64,000 nt of DNA, taken from assembly GCF_011058315.1 (NCBI RefSeq), contig NZ_CP049298.1, positions 62,001 through 126,000 on the forward strand, written 5' to 3'. The notes below the pieces were generated by a model. It ran no database searches and was not told the origin of the DNA. It saw only the letters and a program-made list of their open reading frames with translations. Source of the stretch: Chryseobacterium sp. POL2. Lineage in GTDB: Bacteria > Bacteroidota > Bacteroidia > Flavobacteriales > Weeksellaceae. The position numbers and the translations under genes are program-made. This document shows, in pieces, positions 44,520 to 53,124 of the stretch. The number at the start of each line of letters is the position of its first letter. Positions within the stretch are counted from its first letter, which is position 1.

Positions 44520-46763
44520 ATGACACCTAAAAAACTATGGGGCTGGTTAGCATTTGTCATCATTGCTTCCTTTGCCGTGCTTATCTTCTATGGCGTTGAT
44601 ATTTACCGAAAAGTACCGCCAGTACCAGAAAAAGTGGTTACCACAGACGGAACATTACTCTACACAGGTCAAGATGTTAAAGATGGTCAAAATGTCTGGC
44701 AATCTATTGGTGGACAAACTGTTGGTAGTATCTGGGGACACGGGGCTTATATCGCTCCCGACTGGAACGCCGATTATCTTCACCGCGAATCCTTGCTTCT
44801 TCTTGATGAATTGGCTCTTAAAGACGGAAAAGTTTACAAAGACCTTCCCGATGAGGAGCAAGTGAAGTATCAACACTTACTTAAAAAAGAGCTTCGCACC
44901 AATACTTTAGACGAAACTACGAATACCATTACGTTCTCACCAGAACGTGCTAAAGTTCAAGCAAAATTAGCAGATTATTATACCAAGCTTTTCATGGATG
45001 TGGCTTCCATGGCTGAACTTCGTGATAATTATGCGATTCCGAAAAATACCGTGAAAGACAAGGAAAGAATGGACAAAATGAACGCCTTCTTCTCTTGGAC
45101 CACTTGGGTGTGTATCACCAATCGTCCTAACGATGATGTGTCCTACACTAACAACTGGCCACACGATCCAACGGTAGGGAATATTCCTTCTAGTTCATTG
45201 CATTTATGGTCTGGTTTCAGTGTTTTAATGCTTTTGGTGGGTGTTGGCGCTTTGGTTTTCTATCATGCTAAAAACAGAGAAGAAGAAATATCTGAAGCAC
45301 TTCCTTTGGAAGATCCAATGAGGAATATGAAGCCTACGCCTTCCATGCGTGCTACTTTAAAATATATTTGGGTAGTTGCTTTATTGATTCTTGTTCAAAT
45401 GTTGGCGGGCGTTGTAACAGCGCATTATGGTGTGGAAGGAAGCGCATTTTATGGACTCCCTTTGGATGAAATCTTACCGCAACAAGTTTCCCGAAGCTGG
45501 CACGTTCAGTTGGCTATTTTCTGGATTGCAACTTCTTGGCTGGCAACAGGATTGTACATTGCACCTGCAGTTTCTGGCTACGAACCAAAATATCAAAAAT
45601 TAGGTGTCAATATTCTATTCGGAGCGTTGTTAATTGTTGTTTTTGGATCATTAACGGGACAATGGTTTGGTGTGATGCAAAAATTAGGATATGTAGATAA
45701 TTTCCTTTGGGGGCATGCAGGATATGAGTATATTGAACTGGGTAGAGTTTGGCAAATTTTATTGCTTGTTGGATTAGTTCTTTGGTTGATTTTAATGCTG
45801 AGAGCTTTGATGCCAGCGTTAAAACGCAAAGATGAAAACCGTCACATGCTTACCTTATTCGTAATTGCTTCTGTTGCTATTGCAGTATTCTACGCATCTG
45901 GATTAATGTACGGAAGACAAACGCACTTAGCCATTGCTGAATATTGGAGATGGTGGGTGGTTCACCTTTGGGTAGAAGGTTTCTTCGAGGTTTTTGCGAC
46001 CGTTGTAGCAGCGTTCTTATTCACAAGATTAGGTTTATTAAGAATTAAATCGGCAACAGTTTCGGTATTATTCTCCACCATTATTTTCCTTGCAGGAGGT
46101 ATTTTAGGAACGTTCCACCATTTGTATTTCAGTGCTACACCAACAGCGGTTTTAGCTTTGGGAGCTACTTTCAGTGCATTAGAAATTGTTCCTTTGGTAT
46201 TAATTGGTTACGAAGCTTATCATAACTATCAAATTTCAAAATCTACAAAATGGATTAAAGCTTACAAATGGCCAATCTATTGTTTCATCGCGATGTGTTT
46301 TTGGAACTTCTTAGGGGCAGGAATCTTCGGATTTGCCATTAACCCACCCATTGCATTGTATTATATTCAAGGCTTAAATACCACTGCAGTTCACGGTCAC
46401 GCCGCATTATTTGGAGTGTACGGAATTCTAGGAATTGGTTTAATGCTTTTCATCTTGAGAGGGTTGTACCCAGATAGAGAATGGAATGATAAATTAATTG
46501 GATGGGCATTTTGGCTAACAAATATCGGATTGTTTGTGATGACTACCATTAGTATTCTCCCAATCGGAATTATGCAGGCGGTAGCTTCTATTCAAGAAGG
46601 ATATTGGTATGCACGTTCCGCAGAATTTATGCAAACCGAAATCATGCATTTCCTAAGATGGATGCGTGTTCCAGGAGATATTTTACTGGCCTTGGGTGAA
46701 TTATTACTCGTAATTTTCATCATCGGATTAAAATTCGGTTGGTCAAATAAAGAAAAAAGATAA
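44520..46763 (+). CDS. norB: Quinol-dependent nitric oxide reductase (qNOR)
   Basis: 747 residues. It reduces two NO to N2O at a haem b3/non-haem iron site, taking electrons from quinol. After the first membrane helix there is a large periplasmic domain (about 35-215, a fused NorC-like part without a CxxCH haem site), the mark of the quinol type. About 13 more helices follow. Haem and FeB ligands lie in HLWSGFSVLM, SRSWHVQLAIFW, WVEGFFEVFATV and TFHHLYFSA. It follows ric by 12 bases. Confidence 0.95.
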   Translation: MTPKKLWGWLAFVIIASFAVLIFYGVDIYRKVPPVPEKVVTTDGTLLYTGQDVKDGQNVWQSIGGQTVGSIWGHGAYIAPDWNADYLHRESLLLLDELALKDGKVYKDLPDEEQVKYQHLLKKELRTNTLDETTNTITFSPERAKVQAKLADYYTKLFMDVASMAELRDNYAIPKNTVKDKERMDKMNAFFSWTTWVCITNRPNDDVSYTNNWPHDPTVGNIPSSSLHLWSGFSVLMLLVGVGALVFYHAKNREEEISEALPLEDPMRNMKPTPSMRATLKYIWVVALLILVQMLAGVVTAHYGVEGSAFYGLPLDEILPQQVSRSWHVQLAIFWIATSWLATGLYIAPAVSGYEPKYQKLGVNILFGALLIVVFGSLTGQWFGVMQKLGYVDNFLWGHAGYEYIELGRVWQILLLVGLVLWLILMLRALMPALKRKDENRHMLTLFVIASVAIAVFYASGLMYGRQTHLAIAEYWRWWVVHLWVEGFFEVFATVVAAFLFTRLGLLRIKSATVSVLFSTIIFLAGGILGTFHHLYFSATPTAVLALGATFSALEIVPLVLIGYEAYHNYQISKSTKWIKAYKWPIYCFIAMCFWNFLGAGIFGFAINPPIALYYIQGLNTTAVHGHAALFGVYGILGIGLMLFILRGLYPDREWNDKLIGWAFWLTNIGLFVMTTISILPIGIMQAVASIQEGYWYARSAEFMQTEIMHFLRWMRVPGDILLALGELLLVIFIIGLKFGWSNKEKR

Positions 46764-46780
46764 TTTAAATTTAATTTGTT

Positions 46781-46815
46781 ACCCCATCGTTTTTTAGGAA
46801 ATGATGGGGTTTTTA
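46781..46815 (+). terminator. Terminator of ric-norB
   Basis: Stem ACCCCATC / GATGGGGT followed by TTTTT. Confidence 0.8.
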
Positions 46816-46836
46816 ATTCTATAAAATTTAAAAAAA

Positions 46837-47289
46837 ATGAAAAGAAACGAAAACATCGTTGAGCTGTCTCGCGATCATCATTTTGGATTGCTTTGTTCAT
46901 GGAAAATCCGCCAAGGCTTAAAGAAAAATATTGATGCAGAACGTATAAAAAAATATATAGACTATTTTTGGAATTACCATTTAAAAGAACATTTCCGTGA
47001 GGAAGAAGAAATCCTTTTTCCTTATTTAAAAGACGAAATGTCGGAGCGTATTGCCCAAGAACATTTGGAAATTAAAAATTGGGTTCAGAAAATTGTCAAC
47101 GAAAATGAAGTTTCCAATTTTGAAAATCTCGCTGAGGTTTTAGAAAAGCATATCCGTTTCGAAGAACGAGAATGGTTTCCGCATTTGGAGAAAAACCTCA
47201 ATGAAAATCAACTTTCAGAAATTGGAAAAGCTTTACAAGAAATTCATTCCCAGGAAAAAGATGATTATCAGGACGAATTTTGGAAGTAA
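46837..47289 (+). CDS. Hemerythrin-domain protein
   Basis: 150 residues, a four-helix bundle with the di-iron pattern: His14-His15 (RDHHFG), NYHLKEHFREEEE, AQEHLEIKNW and KHIRFEEREWFPHLE. Such soluble proteins bind O2 or NO at a di-iron site or donate iron. The gene lies directly after norB behind a terminator and may serve the same NO response; this is inferred. Start chosen at the first ATG. Confidence 0.85.
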   Translation: MKRNENIVELSRDHHFGLLCSWKIRQGLKKNIDAERIKKYIDYFWNYHLKEHFREEEEILFPYLKDEMSERIAQEHLEIKNWVQKIVNENEVSNFENLAEVLEKHIRFEEREWFPHLEKNLNENQLSEIGKALQEIHSQEKDDYQDEFWK

Positions 47290-47339
47290 ATTTTATTTTT
47301 TGATAGTTCAATTGTTATAGGTTGGTGATTAATTAGTAT

Positions 47340-47347
47340 TATTTTTG
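47340..47347 (+). promoter_or_regulatory. -7 box of the small lipoprotein gene
   Basis: TATTTTTG, 26 bases before the ATG at 47374. Confidence 0.35.
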
Positions 47348-47373
47348 AATACTTAAAAAAAAATAAACGAGTT

Positions 47374-47754
47374 ATGAAAAATCTTGTATTGATGTTGGCT
47401 TTAGGAAGCTTAGCTGCTTGTAGTACACCAAAAATGATAGGAAACGATAAAGACAGTCACGGTTGCAAAGCTTCTGCAGGACAAACTTGGAGCGAGTTGA
47501 AACAAAATTGTATTCAGGTTTTTAACGAAGGAACAAGACTGAATCCTATTGATTTTCAAAAAGATGAAGCTATTATCAGTGTATTTTTGGTTTTTAATGG
47601 TGATCAATCCAAAGCTGAATTGTTTTTATCTGATAAACCTAATGTAATTTTGAATAAAATTCAAGACGGAAATTTTACAGCTGGAAAATATGTATATAAT
47701 TCTTCGGAATCTACTTTATACATTGATGGAAAAGCTGTTTACAAAAAAGAATAA
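47374..47754 (+). CDS. Small lipoprotein of unknown function
   Basis: 126 residues, lipobox LAAC (Cys16). The mature protein opens with DSHGCKASAGQTWSELKQNCIQVF, here described in two parts: a Cys near 30 and a Cys about 17 residues later, followed by a small beta sheet. This GC..SAG..WS pattern recurs in Bacteroidota lipoproteins without a known function. The DUF488 gene follows by 13 bases. Confidence 0.7.
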   Translation: MKNLVLMLALGSLAACSTPKMIGNDKDSHGCKASAGQTWSELKQNCIQVFNEGTRLNPIDFQKDEAIISVFLVFNGDQSKAELFLSDKPNVILNKIQDGNFTAGKYVYNSSESTLYIDGKAVYKKE

Positions 47755-47767
47755 ATATTAAGCAATC

Positions 47768-48118
47768 ATGAAAATTCTTCTCAAAAGAGTTTACGAAGAT
47801 GCTTCACCGCAAGATGGTTATCGAGTTTTGGTGGACAGATTGTGGCCAAGAGGAATGTCTAAAGAACATGCCGATATTGATGAATGGAACAAAGATTTGG
47901 CACCTTCTACAGAATTGCGCTTGTGGTTTCATCACGATGTTTCTCGTTGGGAAGCGTTTTCTGAAAAATATTTAAAAGAACTTCAAGACAATAATTTTGG
48001 TCCAGATTTTCTAAAACGTTTACAACAACAAGAAATTGTAACATTAGTTTACGCCGCCAAAGATGAAAAACATTGTCATCCTTTGGTTTTAAAAGAATAT
48101 TTGGAAAATTTGATGTAA
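47768..48118 (+). CDS. DUF488 family protein (YeaO-like)
   Basis: 116 residues. The family signature VLVDRLWPRGMSKE and DLAPSTELRLWFHHD is clear. Members are small cytoplasmic proteins with a conserved Arg-Trp-Pro-Arg patch, function unproven; the gene is often near nitrogen-oxide or stress genes. It is the last gene of the nitrogen-oxide block. Confidence 0.88.
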   Translation: MKILLKRVYEDASPQDGYRVLVDRLWPRGMSKEHADIDEWNKDLAPSTELRLWFHHDVSRWEAFSEKYLKELQDNNFGPDFLKRLQQQEIVTLVYAAKDEKHCHPLVLKEYLENLM

Positions 48119-48121
48119 TCT

Positions 48122-48283
48122 TTAATTGCGATCAAATAAAGATAAATCCGAATAATTATAGGCATGCACAGCTTTCGCATAATGTAAAGCCTTCGATTCT
48201 GATCTTTGGAAAATAGAGCCTAAACATTGTGGTGTTTTGATATGGCAATGCTGAAAAACAGGCAAAAAAGTAACACCGTACAT
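48122..48283 (-). pseudogene. Possible small ORF or gene remnant in the 48.1-48.5 kb gap
   Basis: The gap between the DUF488 gene and the next gene holds one minus-strand frame of 53 codons from an ATG at 48283 (open 9 codons further upstream). Its product has an even amino-acid mix with Cys, His and aromatic residues (for example FQHCHIKTPQCLG and LHYAKAVHAYNYS) and looks like coding DNA. I do not recognise it, and no promoter or ribosome-binding site is evident. It may be the tail of a decayed gene. The rest of the gap (48284-48470) is AT-rich and featureless. Confidence 0.3.
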
Positions 48284-48518
48284 AAACCACGGAAAGTTTT
48301 TCGAATTTCAACATTCGGTAATATCTTCTAACAACAACTAGATTAATTCCCCTACGTACTAATATTTTTATCTTTTTTTATTATTAATTTGTTATAGTTT
48401 TTAAGATGGGAGGTTACAAAGAATTATAGATAATGTTAATTTTTTCTAAAACTTTCATTTGTAAGATAGCTTGATAAAAGCAGTTAAAAATTCTAAATTT
48501 AACGTTCTTTATATTAAT

Positions 48519-49622
48519 ATGTGGAATCCTTTTAAACGAAAAAAGAAAATGAAGTTTGATTTTGATTTTCAGACATTTAAGAATTTATTTAACCACCTTC
48601 AAAATGAAGAAAATCCTGTAGTAGTCTTAGTCGGTGGGCAGGAAGGAGAGTCGGAAATGACTTGGTATGAGTTCCCAGGTTCTTATGAAGATTCTGATGA
48701 TGATAAAAAAGTTTTGAAAGAACGCGGCTTCAAGAATTTTTATGAATTACTAAATGTGCTTCACGAAAAAGCGGGAATCAGTCCAGTCGATATTAATCGG
48801 GATCTCGAAGTTAATGAACAATATAATTTGATGATTTTCAATTATTATGTTCCTCCAACAGCCGAAGAAAAATCTTTTTTTAAAAGTATAAAATGCAGTT
48901 TTTATTTATTTTTTGTTTGCGAAAACGAAGCCGAGGAAGTTAATGCTTTTAGAATTTTTTATTCAAAAGGGCTTGATTACAGAATTAGTGATCTGCTGGA
49001 CGCTCAATTTTTAGTAGATATTAACAATCCTGACTTAAAAGATGAATTTTATATTGCAGAATTAGAGAAACTTGTCGCGGCGCTGGCTACTAAAACCGAA
49101 GTGGAAATAAATTCTGAAATTTTGAAGAAGCATCCAAAAGCTTTGTTGTCATCTGAGGTTTCAAAGAAAGATTTTTTAGAAGCTTTGGATTATCTTAATT
49201 TTTGGAAATTAGCAGATGTCGAGGAGAAGGCGCAAAAGTTTTATGAGCAATGGACGAAAGATTGGTCAGAGCTTTTTGAAGAAGATACTTATTACGATGA
49301 CGCTTATTTTCCTTTGAGATTCGAATTTTTTAATGACGATAATACATGGCATAGCGATTGGAAATTCGATCCCGAAGATTTGGAAGGTATAGTTGCCCAT
49401 ATTTTGAATGAAGAAGATTGGACGTTCCAATATCCCGAAGAAACTTATAGTGACGATTTATTTCCTTATGTCCAAAAAGCATTGTCGGAGCGCGGTTTTG
49501 AACTTATGCAAATGAATACTTTGGGCGACTCTTACCAGTTTTTTATTACCAAAAAAGAAAATGTGCTACCACTGTTACATATCTCCAACAAATTAAAACT
49601 TGGCGTAGAGCAATTGATGTAA
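48519..49622 (+). CDS. Acidic protein of unknown function
   Basis: 367 residues from the ATG at 48519 (MWNPFKRKKKMKF). An in-frame TTG at 48471 would add a 16-residue tail and cannot be ruled out. The product is soluble and strongly acidic, with a basic start, no signal peptide and no membrane helix. Its first half (about 12-175) resembles what I recall as the DUF6630 domain, but this is weak. The second half has repeated acidic-aromatic runs (EEDTYYDDAYFPL, EEDWTFQYPEETYSDD). No operon partner. Confidence 0.6.
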   Translation: MWNPFKRKKKMKFDFDFQTFKNLFNHLQNEENPVVVLVGGQEGESEMTWYEFPGSYEDSDDDKKVLKERGFKNFYELLNVLHEKAGISPVDINRDLEVNEQYNLMIFNYYVPPTAEEKSFFKSIKCSFYLFFVCENEAEEVNAFRIFYSKGLDYRISDLLDAQFLVDINNPDLKDEFYIAELEKLVAALATKTEVEINSEILKKHPKALLSSEVSKKDFLEALDYLNFWKLADVEEKAQKFYEQWTKDWSELFEEDTYYDDAYFPLRFEFFNDDNTWHSDWKFDPEDLEGIVAHILNEEDWTFQYPEETYSDDLFPYVQKALSERGFELMQMNTLGDSYQFFITKKENVLPLLHISNKLKLGVEQLM

Positions 49623-49640
49623 GCATTCTGCAATTTCTGT

Positions 49641-49648
49641 ATCTTTGA
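49641..49648 (+). promoter_or_regulatory. -7 box of purE
   Basis: TATCTTTG, 21 bases before the ATG at 49670. Confidence 0.45.
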
Positions 49649-49669
49649 CGTTCTAATAAAAAATTAAAC

Positions 49670-50170
49670 ATGATAGGAATAATTATGGGAAGCCAAAGCG
49701 ATCTTCCAATTATGGAGCAAGCCGCAAACTTCCTACAAAGTCTAGACATCCCTTACGAATTGACCGTGGTGTCGGCGCACAGAACACCAGAAAGAATGTT
49801 AGATTATGCAAAAACCGCAAAAGAACGTGGTCTGAAAGTCATCATCGCAGGCGCAGGTGGCGCGGCACATTTGCCAGGAATGGTCGCGAGTTGCACCACA
49901 CTTCCCGTAATCGGTGTTCCTATTTTGTCCAGCAATTCTATAGATGGTTGGGATTCTGTATTGTCAATTTTGCAAATGCCAGGCGGTATTCCTGTCGCGA
50001 CAGTCGCGTTAAATGGCGCGCTGAATGCCGGGATTCTAGCCGCAAAAATCTTAGGCGCAGCAGACGAAAATATTGCTAAGAAAATGCAAAACTACCAAGA
50101 TACTTTAAAAGAAAAAGTATTGGGAACGGTAGATGACATTAAAAAATTGCACCCAAACAAATTCGATTGA
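49670..50170 (+). CDS. purE: N5-carboxyaminoimidazole ribonucleotide mutase
   Basis: 166 residues, class I PurE size. It moves the carboxyl group of N5-CAIR to give CAIR in purine synthesis, after PurK. The N-terminal GSQSDLPIM (phosphate and nucleotide binding) and SAHRTPERM (catalytic His) motifs, and GAGGAAHLPGM, are intact. It is separated from purK by 13 kb, so the two are not in one operon. Confidence 0.95.
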   Translation: MIGIIMGSQSDLPIMEQAANFLQSLDIPYELTVVSAHRTPERMLDYAKTAKERGLKVIIAGAGGAAHLPGMVASCTTLPVIGVPILSSNSIDGWDSVLSILQMPGGIPVATVALNGALNAGILAAKILGAADENIAKKMQNYQDTLKEKVLGTVDDIKKLHPNKFD

Positions 50171-50171
50171 T

Positions 50172-50179
50172 TATATTTG
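50172..50179 (+). promoter_or_regulatory. -7 box of the HU-like gene
   Basis: TATATTTG, 27 bases before the ATG at 50207. Confidence 0.4.
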
Positions 50180-50206
50180 AGATACTAACTTTTAAAACAC
50201 AATATT

Positions 50207-50593
50207 ATGCCAGTTATGTATTCTCTAAGTGAAAAAGGAATCCCCGGTAATCCCACTGCTCCAAAAAAATTCTATGCCACGGCAAAGTCTTCTGGCGAGG
50301 TAAGCTTCCGTAGTCTAAGTAAAGAAATTGCCGCAAGCTCTACCACCGTTAGCGATACAGATGTGCTTGCTGTTCTTAATGACCTTAGCAAAGCTTTGTC
50401 CAGACATCTTTCGGAAGGCAAAATTGTAAGATTTGGTGATTTTGGATCCTTCCAAATTAGCCTTAGCAGCGAGGGGGCAGATGTGGCTGCAAAGTTTAAT
50501 CCTACACTTATTAAGAAAAGTAAAATCCTTTTCCGACCAGGGATAGACCTGCGCGAGATGCTCGCTATTGTAAAATATGAAAAGTCCAAATAA
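50207..50593 (+). CDS. HU-like histone-family DNA-binding protein
   Basis: 128 residues, longer than classical HU (about 90). It matches the Bacteroidota HU-like group, with a helical part (SFRSLSKEIAASSTTVSDTDVLAVLNDLSKAL in two helices), the beta-arm region GKIVRFGDFGSFQIS and a C-terminal extension. It should bend or coat DNA. The repeat-containing terminator region at 50642-50730 follows. Confidence 0.85.
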   Translation: MPVMYSLSEKGIPGNPTAPKKFYATAKSSGEVSFRSLSKEIAASSTTVSDTDVLAVLNDLSKALSRHLSEGKIVRFGDFGSFQISLSSEGADVAAKFNPTLIKKSKILFRPGIDLREMLAIVKYEKSK

Positions 50594-50641
50594 CAGGTCG
50601 CAAAAGCCCTTTGTTAAAGCTTTTGTACAAGTGTATAAAAT

Positions 50642-50730
50642 CATCGAGATCTTTTACTAAAAAGGTCTCGATGGTTTTATAAAAAGGTCTCGATGATTTT
50701 GTGAAAAGATCTCGATGTTTTTGTAAATTC
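50642..50730 (+). repeat. One inverted arm facing three 22-base direct repeats, terminator-like
   Basis: The arm CATCGAGATCTTTT (50642-50655) pairs with three downstream copies: AAAAAGGTCTCGATG at 50659-50673 and at 50681-50695, and AAAAGATCTCGATG at 50704-50717 (a perfect complement of the arm). Each copy is followed by a T-rich stretch. It follows the HU-like gene, so it can act as terminator with alternative 3' arms. Confidence 0.7.
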
Positions 50731-50841
50731 ATCATTATGATTAAAGAAAGCCCAACAGACCCGCCTTTTGTAATTCTCGACAATAATCATTTTTTAGTAA
50801 AAGGATTACCTCTTTGTTAGGCTTTTTGAAAGAGGTTTCTG

Positions 50842-50849
50842 TATTTTTG
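50842..50849 (+). promoter_or_regulatory. -7 box of dgt, 4 bases before ATG
   Basis: TATTTTTG, then CCTT, then the ATG at 50854. No TTG at the usual -33 distance. Confidence 0.45.
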
Positions 50850-50853
50850 CCTT

Positions 50854-52212
50854 ATGGATCTTAACCAACTTTTTACCAACCAGCGTACAGGAAATCACCA
50901 ATCGAATTTTGTTTCGAGAACAGATTTCCAAAGAGATTTTGACCGTATTATTTTTTCGTCGGCTTTTCGAAGATTGCAAAACAAAACCCAAGTTTTTCCT
51001 CTGCCAGGAAGCGTCTTTGTACACAACCGTTTGACACATTCTCTGGAGGTTGCCTCGGTTGGTCGTAGTTTGGGAAGTTTGATCGGCGATTTTATTTCAA
51101 AAAAATACCAAAACGATTTGTCGGAGGTTTCGACCAACTTTTACCAATACCAACTAAGTGACGTTATTGCGGCAGCTTGCCTTTGCCATGACATCGGGAA
51201 TCCCGCCTTTGGACATTCTGGCGAAGATGCTATTGCCAGTTATTTTGAGCAAAATGAAACCTCTATAAAATCGCTTTTCAATGAAAAAGAATGGGCAGAT
51301 CTTGTCAATTTTGAAGGCAATGCCAATGCCATTCGCGTGTTGACACATCAACAGCAAGGCAAAGATGAAGGCGGGCTACAGTTAACTTATTCTACTTTAG
51401 CGAGTATTGCCAAATACCCTTGCGAAGCGATTGCAAGAAAAAAAACAATTATCCATCGTAAGAAGTTTGGTTTCTTCCAAAACTCAAAATCCAATTTTCT
51501 AGATATTGCAACATCTACAGGAATGCAACGCGAAAGCGACGATCCTATTATCCACAAAAGACATCCTTTTGTTTGGTTGGTAGAGGCGGCGGACGACATC
51601 TGTTACAGCATTATCGATATGGAAGATGCACACCGTTTGGGAATTGTTAACTCCAAAGATTGTGAAGAATTGTTTATTGATTTGATAAAATCTGTAAATC
51701 CTGACGATCTGAAACGCGTGAAGGACAAACTCGATATTATTTCGAACCCAAATGAGCGGGTTTCTTATCTAAGAGCAAAAGTCATTAATTCTTTAATTAA
51801 TAAATCGGTTTCGGTTTATCAGTCGAATTTTGATAAGATTATTGCGGGCAATATGGACATGGCTTTGTTGGATATTTTCAAACAAGAAAGTTCTTCTTTA
51901 ACAGAAATCGAACGTTTTTCCATTGACAAAATTTACAATCATAAAGCGGTTATCGAAATAGAAAATGCGGGTTACAATGTGATGTATGAGTTGTTGGATC
52001 ATTTTATTCCATCCATTATTTTAGAAAAACCAGCGCGTAAAAATTATGATAAAATGGCACTGAAACTGATTCCAAAACAATTTGTTTATGAAGAGGGAAG
52101 TGCTTATGACAAAGTCTTGGGCGTTCTCGATTTTGTGTCTGGGATGACGGATAATTACGCAACGGATCTTTACAGAAAAATCAAAGGTATTGATATTGGA
52201 ATGACGGTTTAG
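50854..52212 (+). CDS. dgt: dNTP triphosphohydrolase (Dgt-like)
   Basis: 452 residues. HD-domain enzyme that splits dGTP or other dNTPs into deoxynucleoside and triphosphate. HD-site residues are visible in NRLTHSLEVA, CLCHDIGNPAFGHSGE (the HD pair) and VEAADDICYSIIDMED. The N-terminal RTDFQRDFDRIIFSSAFRRL is the usual family opening. These enzymes tune dNTP pools and can restrict phage; here the gene looks like a housekeeping copy. Confidence 0.92.
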   Translation: MDLNQLFTNQRTGNHQSNFVSRTDFQRDFDRIIFSSAFRRLQNKTQVFPLPGSVFVHNRLTHSLEVASVGRSLGSLIGDFISKKYQNDLSEVSTNFYQYQLSDVIAAACLCHDIGNPAFGHSGEDAIASYFEQNETSIKSLFNEKEWADLVNFEGNANAIRVLTHQQQGKDEGGLQLTYSTLASIAKYPCEAIARKKTIIHRKKFGFFQNSKSNFLDIATSTGMQRESDDPIIHKRHPFVWLVEAADDICYSIIDMEDAHRLGIVNSKDCEELFIDLIKSVNPDDLKRVKDKLDIISNPNERVSYLRAKVINSLINKSVSVYQSNFDKIIAGNMDMALLDIFKQESSSLTEIERFSIDKIYNHKAVIEIENAGYNVMYELLDHFIPSIILEKPARKNYDKMALKLIPKQFVYEEGSAYDKVLGVLDFVSGMTDNYATDLYRKIKGIDIGMTV

Positions 52213-52232
52213 ACATTTAATACATTATAAAT

Positions 52233-52262
52233 AAAAACGACTTCAGAATAGAAGTCGTTTTT
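52233..52262. terminator. Bidirectional terminator, dgt / lipB
   Basis: 12-base arms AAAAACGACTTC / GAAGTCGTTTTT around the loop AGAATA between convergent genes. Confidence 0.88.
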
Positions 52263-52267
52263 GTTTT

Positions 52268-52981
52268 TTAAACCAATTCGCAACCGAAAACCTCTACGAA
52301 ATGTTTTTTAATTTTCTGTTTTACTTCTTCCACATCGACTTCGTGTTCCAGCTCGTTTTTAAGAGAAGTTACCTGTTTGTCGGTAATTCCACAAGGTACG
52401 ATGTAATCGAAATATTTCATATTGGTGTTGACATTAAGCGCAAATCCATGGATGGTTACCCAGCGTGATGCCTTCACGCCCATGGCGCAAATCTTTCTGG
52501 CGTAAGGTTTTCCGACGTCTAGCCAAACGCCAGTTTCGCCTTCCGACCTCGTGCCGTGAAGTCCATATTCTGCAATTGTTCTGATGATAACTTCTTCCAA
52601 ATCGCGCATATAACGGTGGATGTCTGTATAGAAATTTTCCAAATCCAAAACTGGATAACCTACAATCTGCCCGAATCCGTGATAGGTAATGTCGCCGCCG
52701 CGGTTGACTTTTACATAAGTAGCCTCAATTTCTTTAAGTTTTTCGGCATTGGCCAACATGTTTTCCTCGTGACCACTTTTTCCTAAAGTATAGACATGTG
52801 GATGTTCTACAAAAAGTAAATGATTCTTGGTTTCTGTTTGTTCTTCAGGTGCGGTATCTCTGTTTTTTACTTTGATATCGAGGTTTTCTTTCATCAATTC
52901 CTCTTGGTAATCCCAAGCTGGCATATAATCTCGAGTGCCCAAATCTTCGAAACGTACCTTTTTATTTAGTTTGTGGTTCAT
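52268..52981 (-). CDS. lipB: Lipoyl(octanoyl) transferase
   Basis: 237 residues. It moves octanoyl groups from acyl carrier protein to lipoyl domains. The RGGDITYHGFGQ motif and HGFALNVN are intact, the acyl-carrying Cys is in IVPCGI and the Lys in TSLKNE. A TAAATTTG box lies about 19 bases upstream on the minus strand (53008-53001). Confidence 0.94.
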   Translation of the reverse strand: MNHKLNKKVRFEDLGTRDYMPAWDYQEELMKENLDIKVKNRDTAPEEQTETKNHLLFVEHPHVYTLGKSGHEENMLANAEKLKEIEATYVKVNRGGDITYHGFGQIVGYPVLDLENFYTDIHRYMRDLEEVIIRTIAEYGLHGTRSEGETGVWLDVGKPYARKICAMGVKASRWVTIHGFALNVNTNMKYFDYIVPCGITDKQVTSLKNELEHEVDVEEVKQKIKKHFVEVFGCELV

Positions 52982-53000
52982 GTTCTAATTTATCTAAATA

Positions 53001-53008
53001 CAAATTTA
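53001..53008 (-). promoter_or_regulatory. -7 box of lipB
   Basis: The minus strand reads TAAATTTG, 19 bases before the ATG at 52981. Confidence 0.4.
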
Positions 53009-53124
53009 AGTTTAATTTCTTGATTTTAGAAATAGGCTTTGTTCTAGTTTTTTTGATTTTGTCATGGATAAATTCTTAATTTTAAATATTTTAAAAAAAC
53101 AAAATTCTAATACACCAATTTTAT

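Noticed and set aside
50659-50717. Possible CRISPR array of three 22-base units
   Set aside because: Units are contiguous with only 7-8 base gaps, no spacers of 30 bases and no cas genes. The inverted arm points to a terminator.
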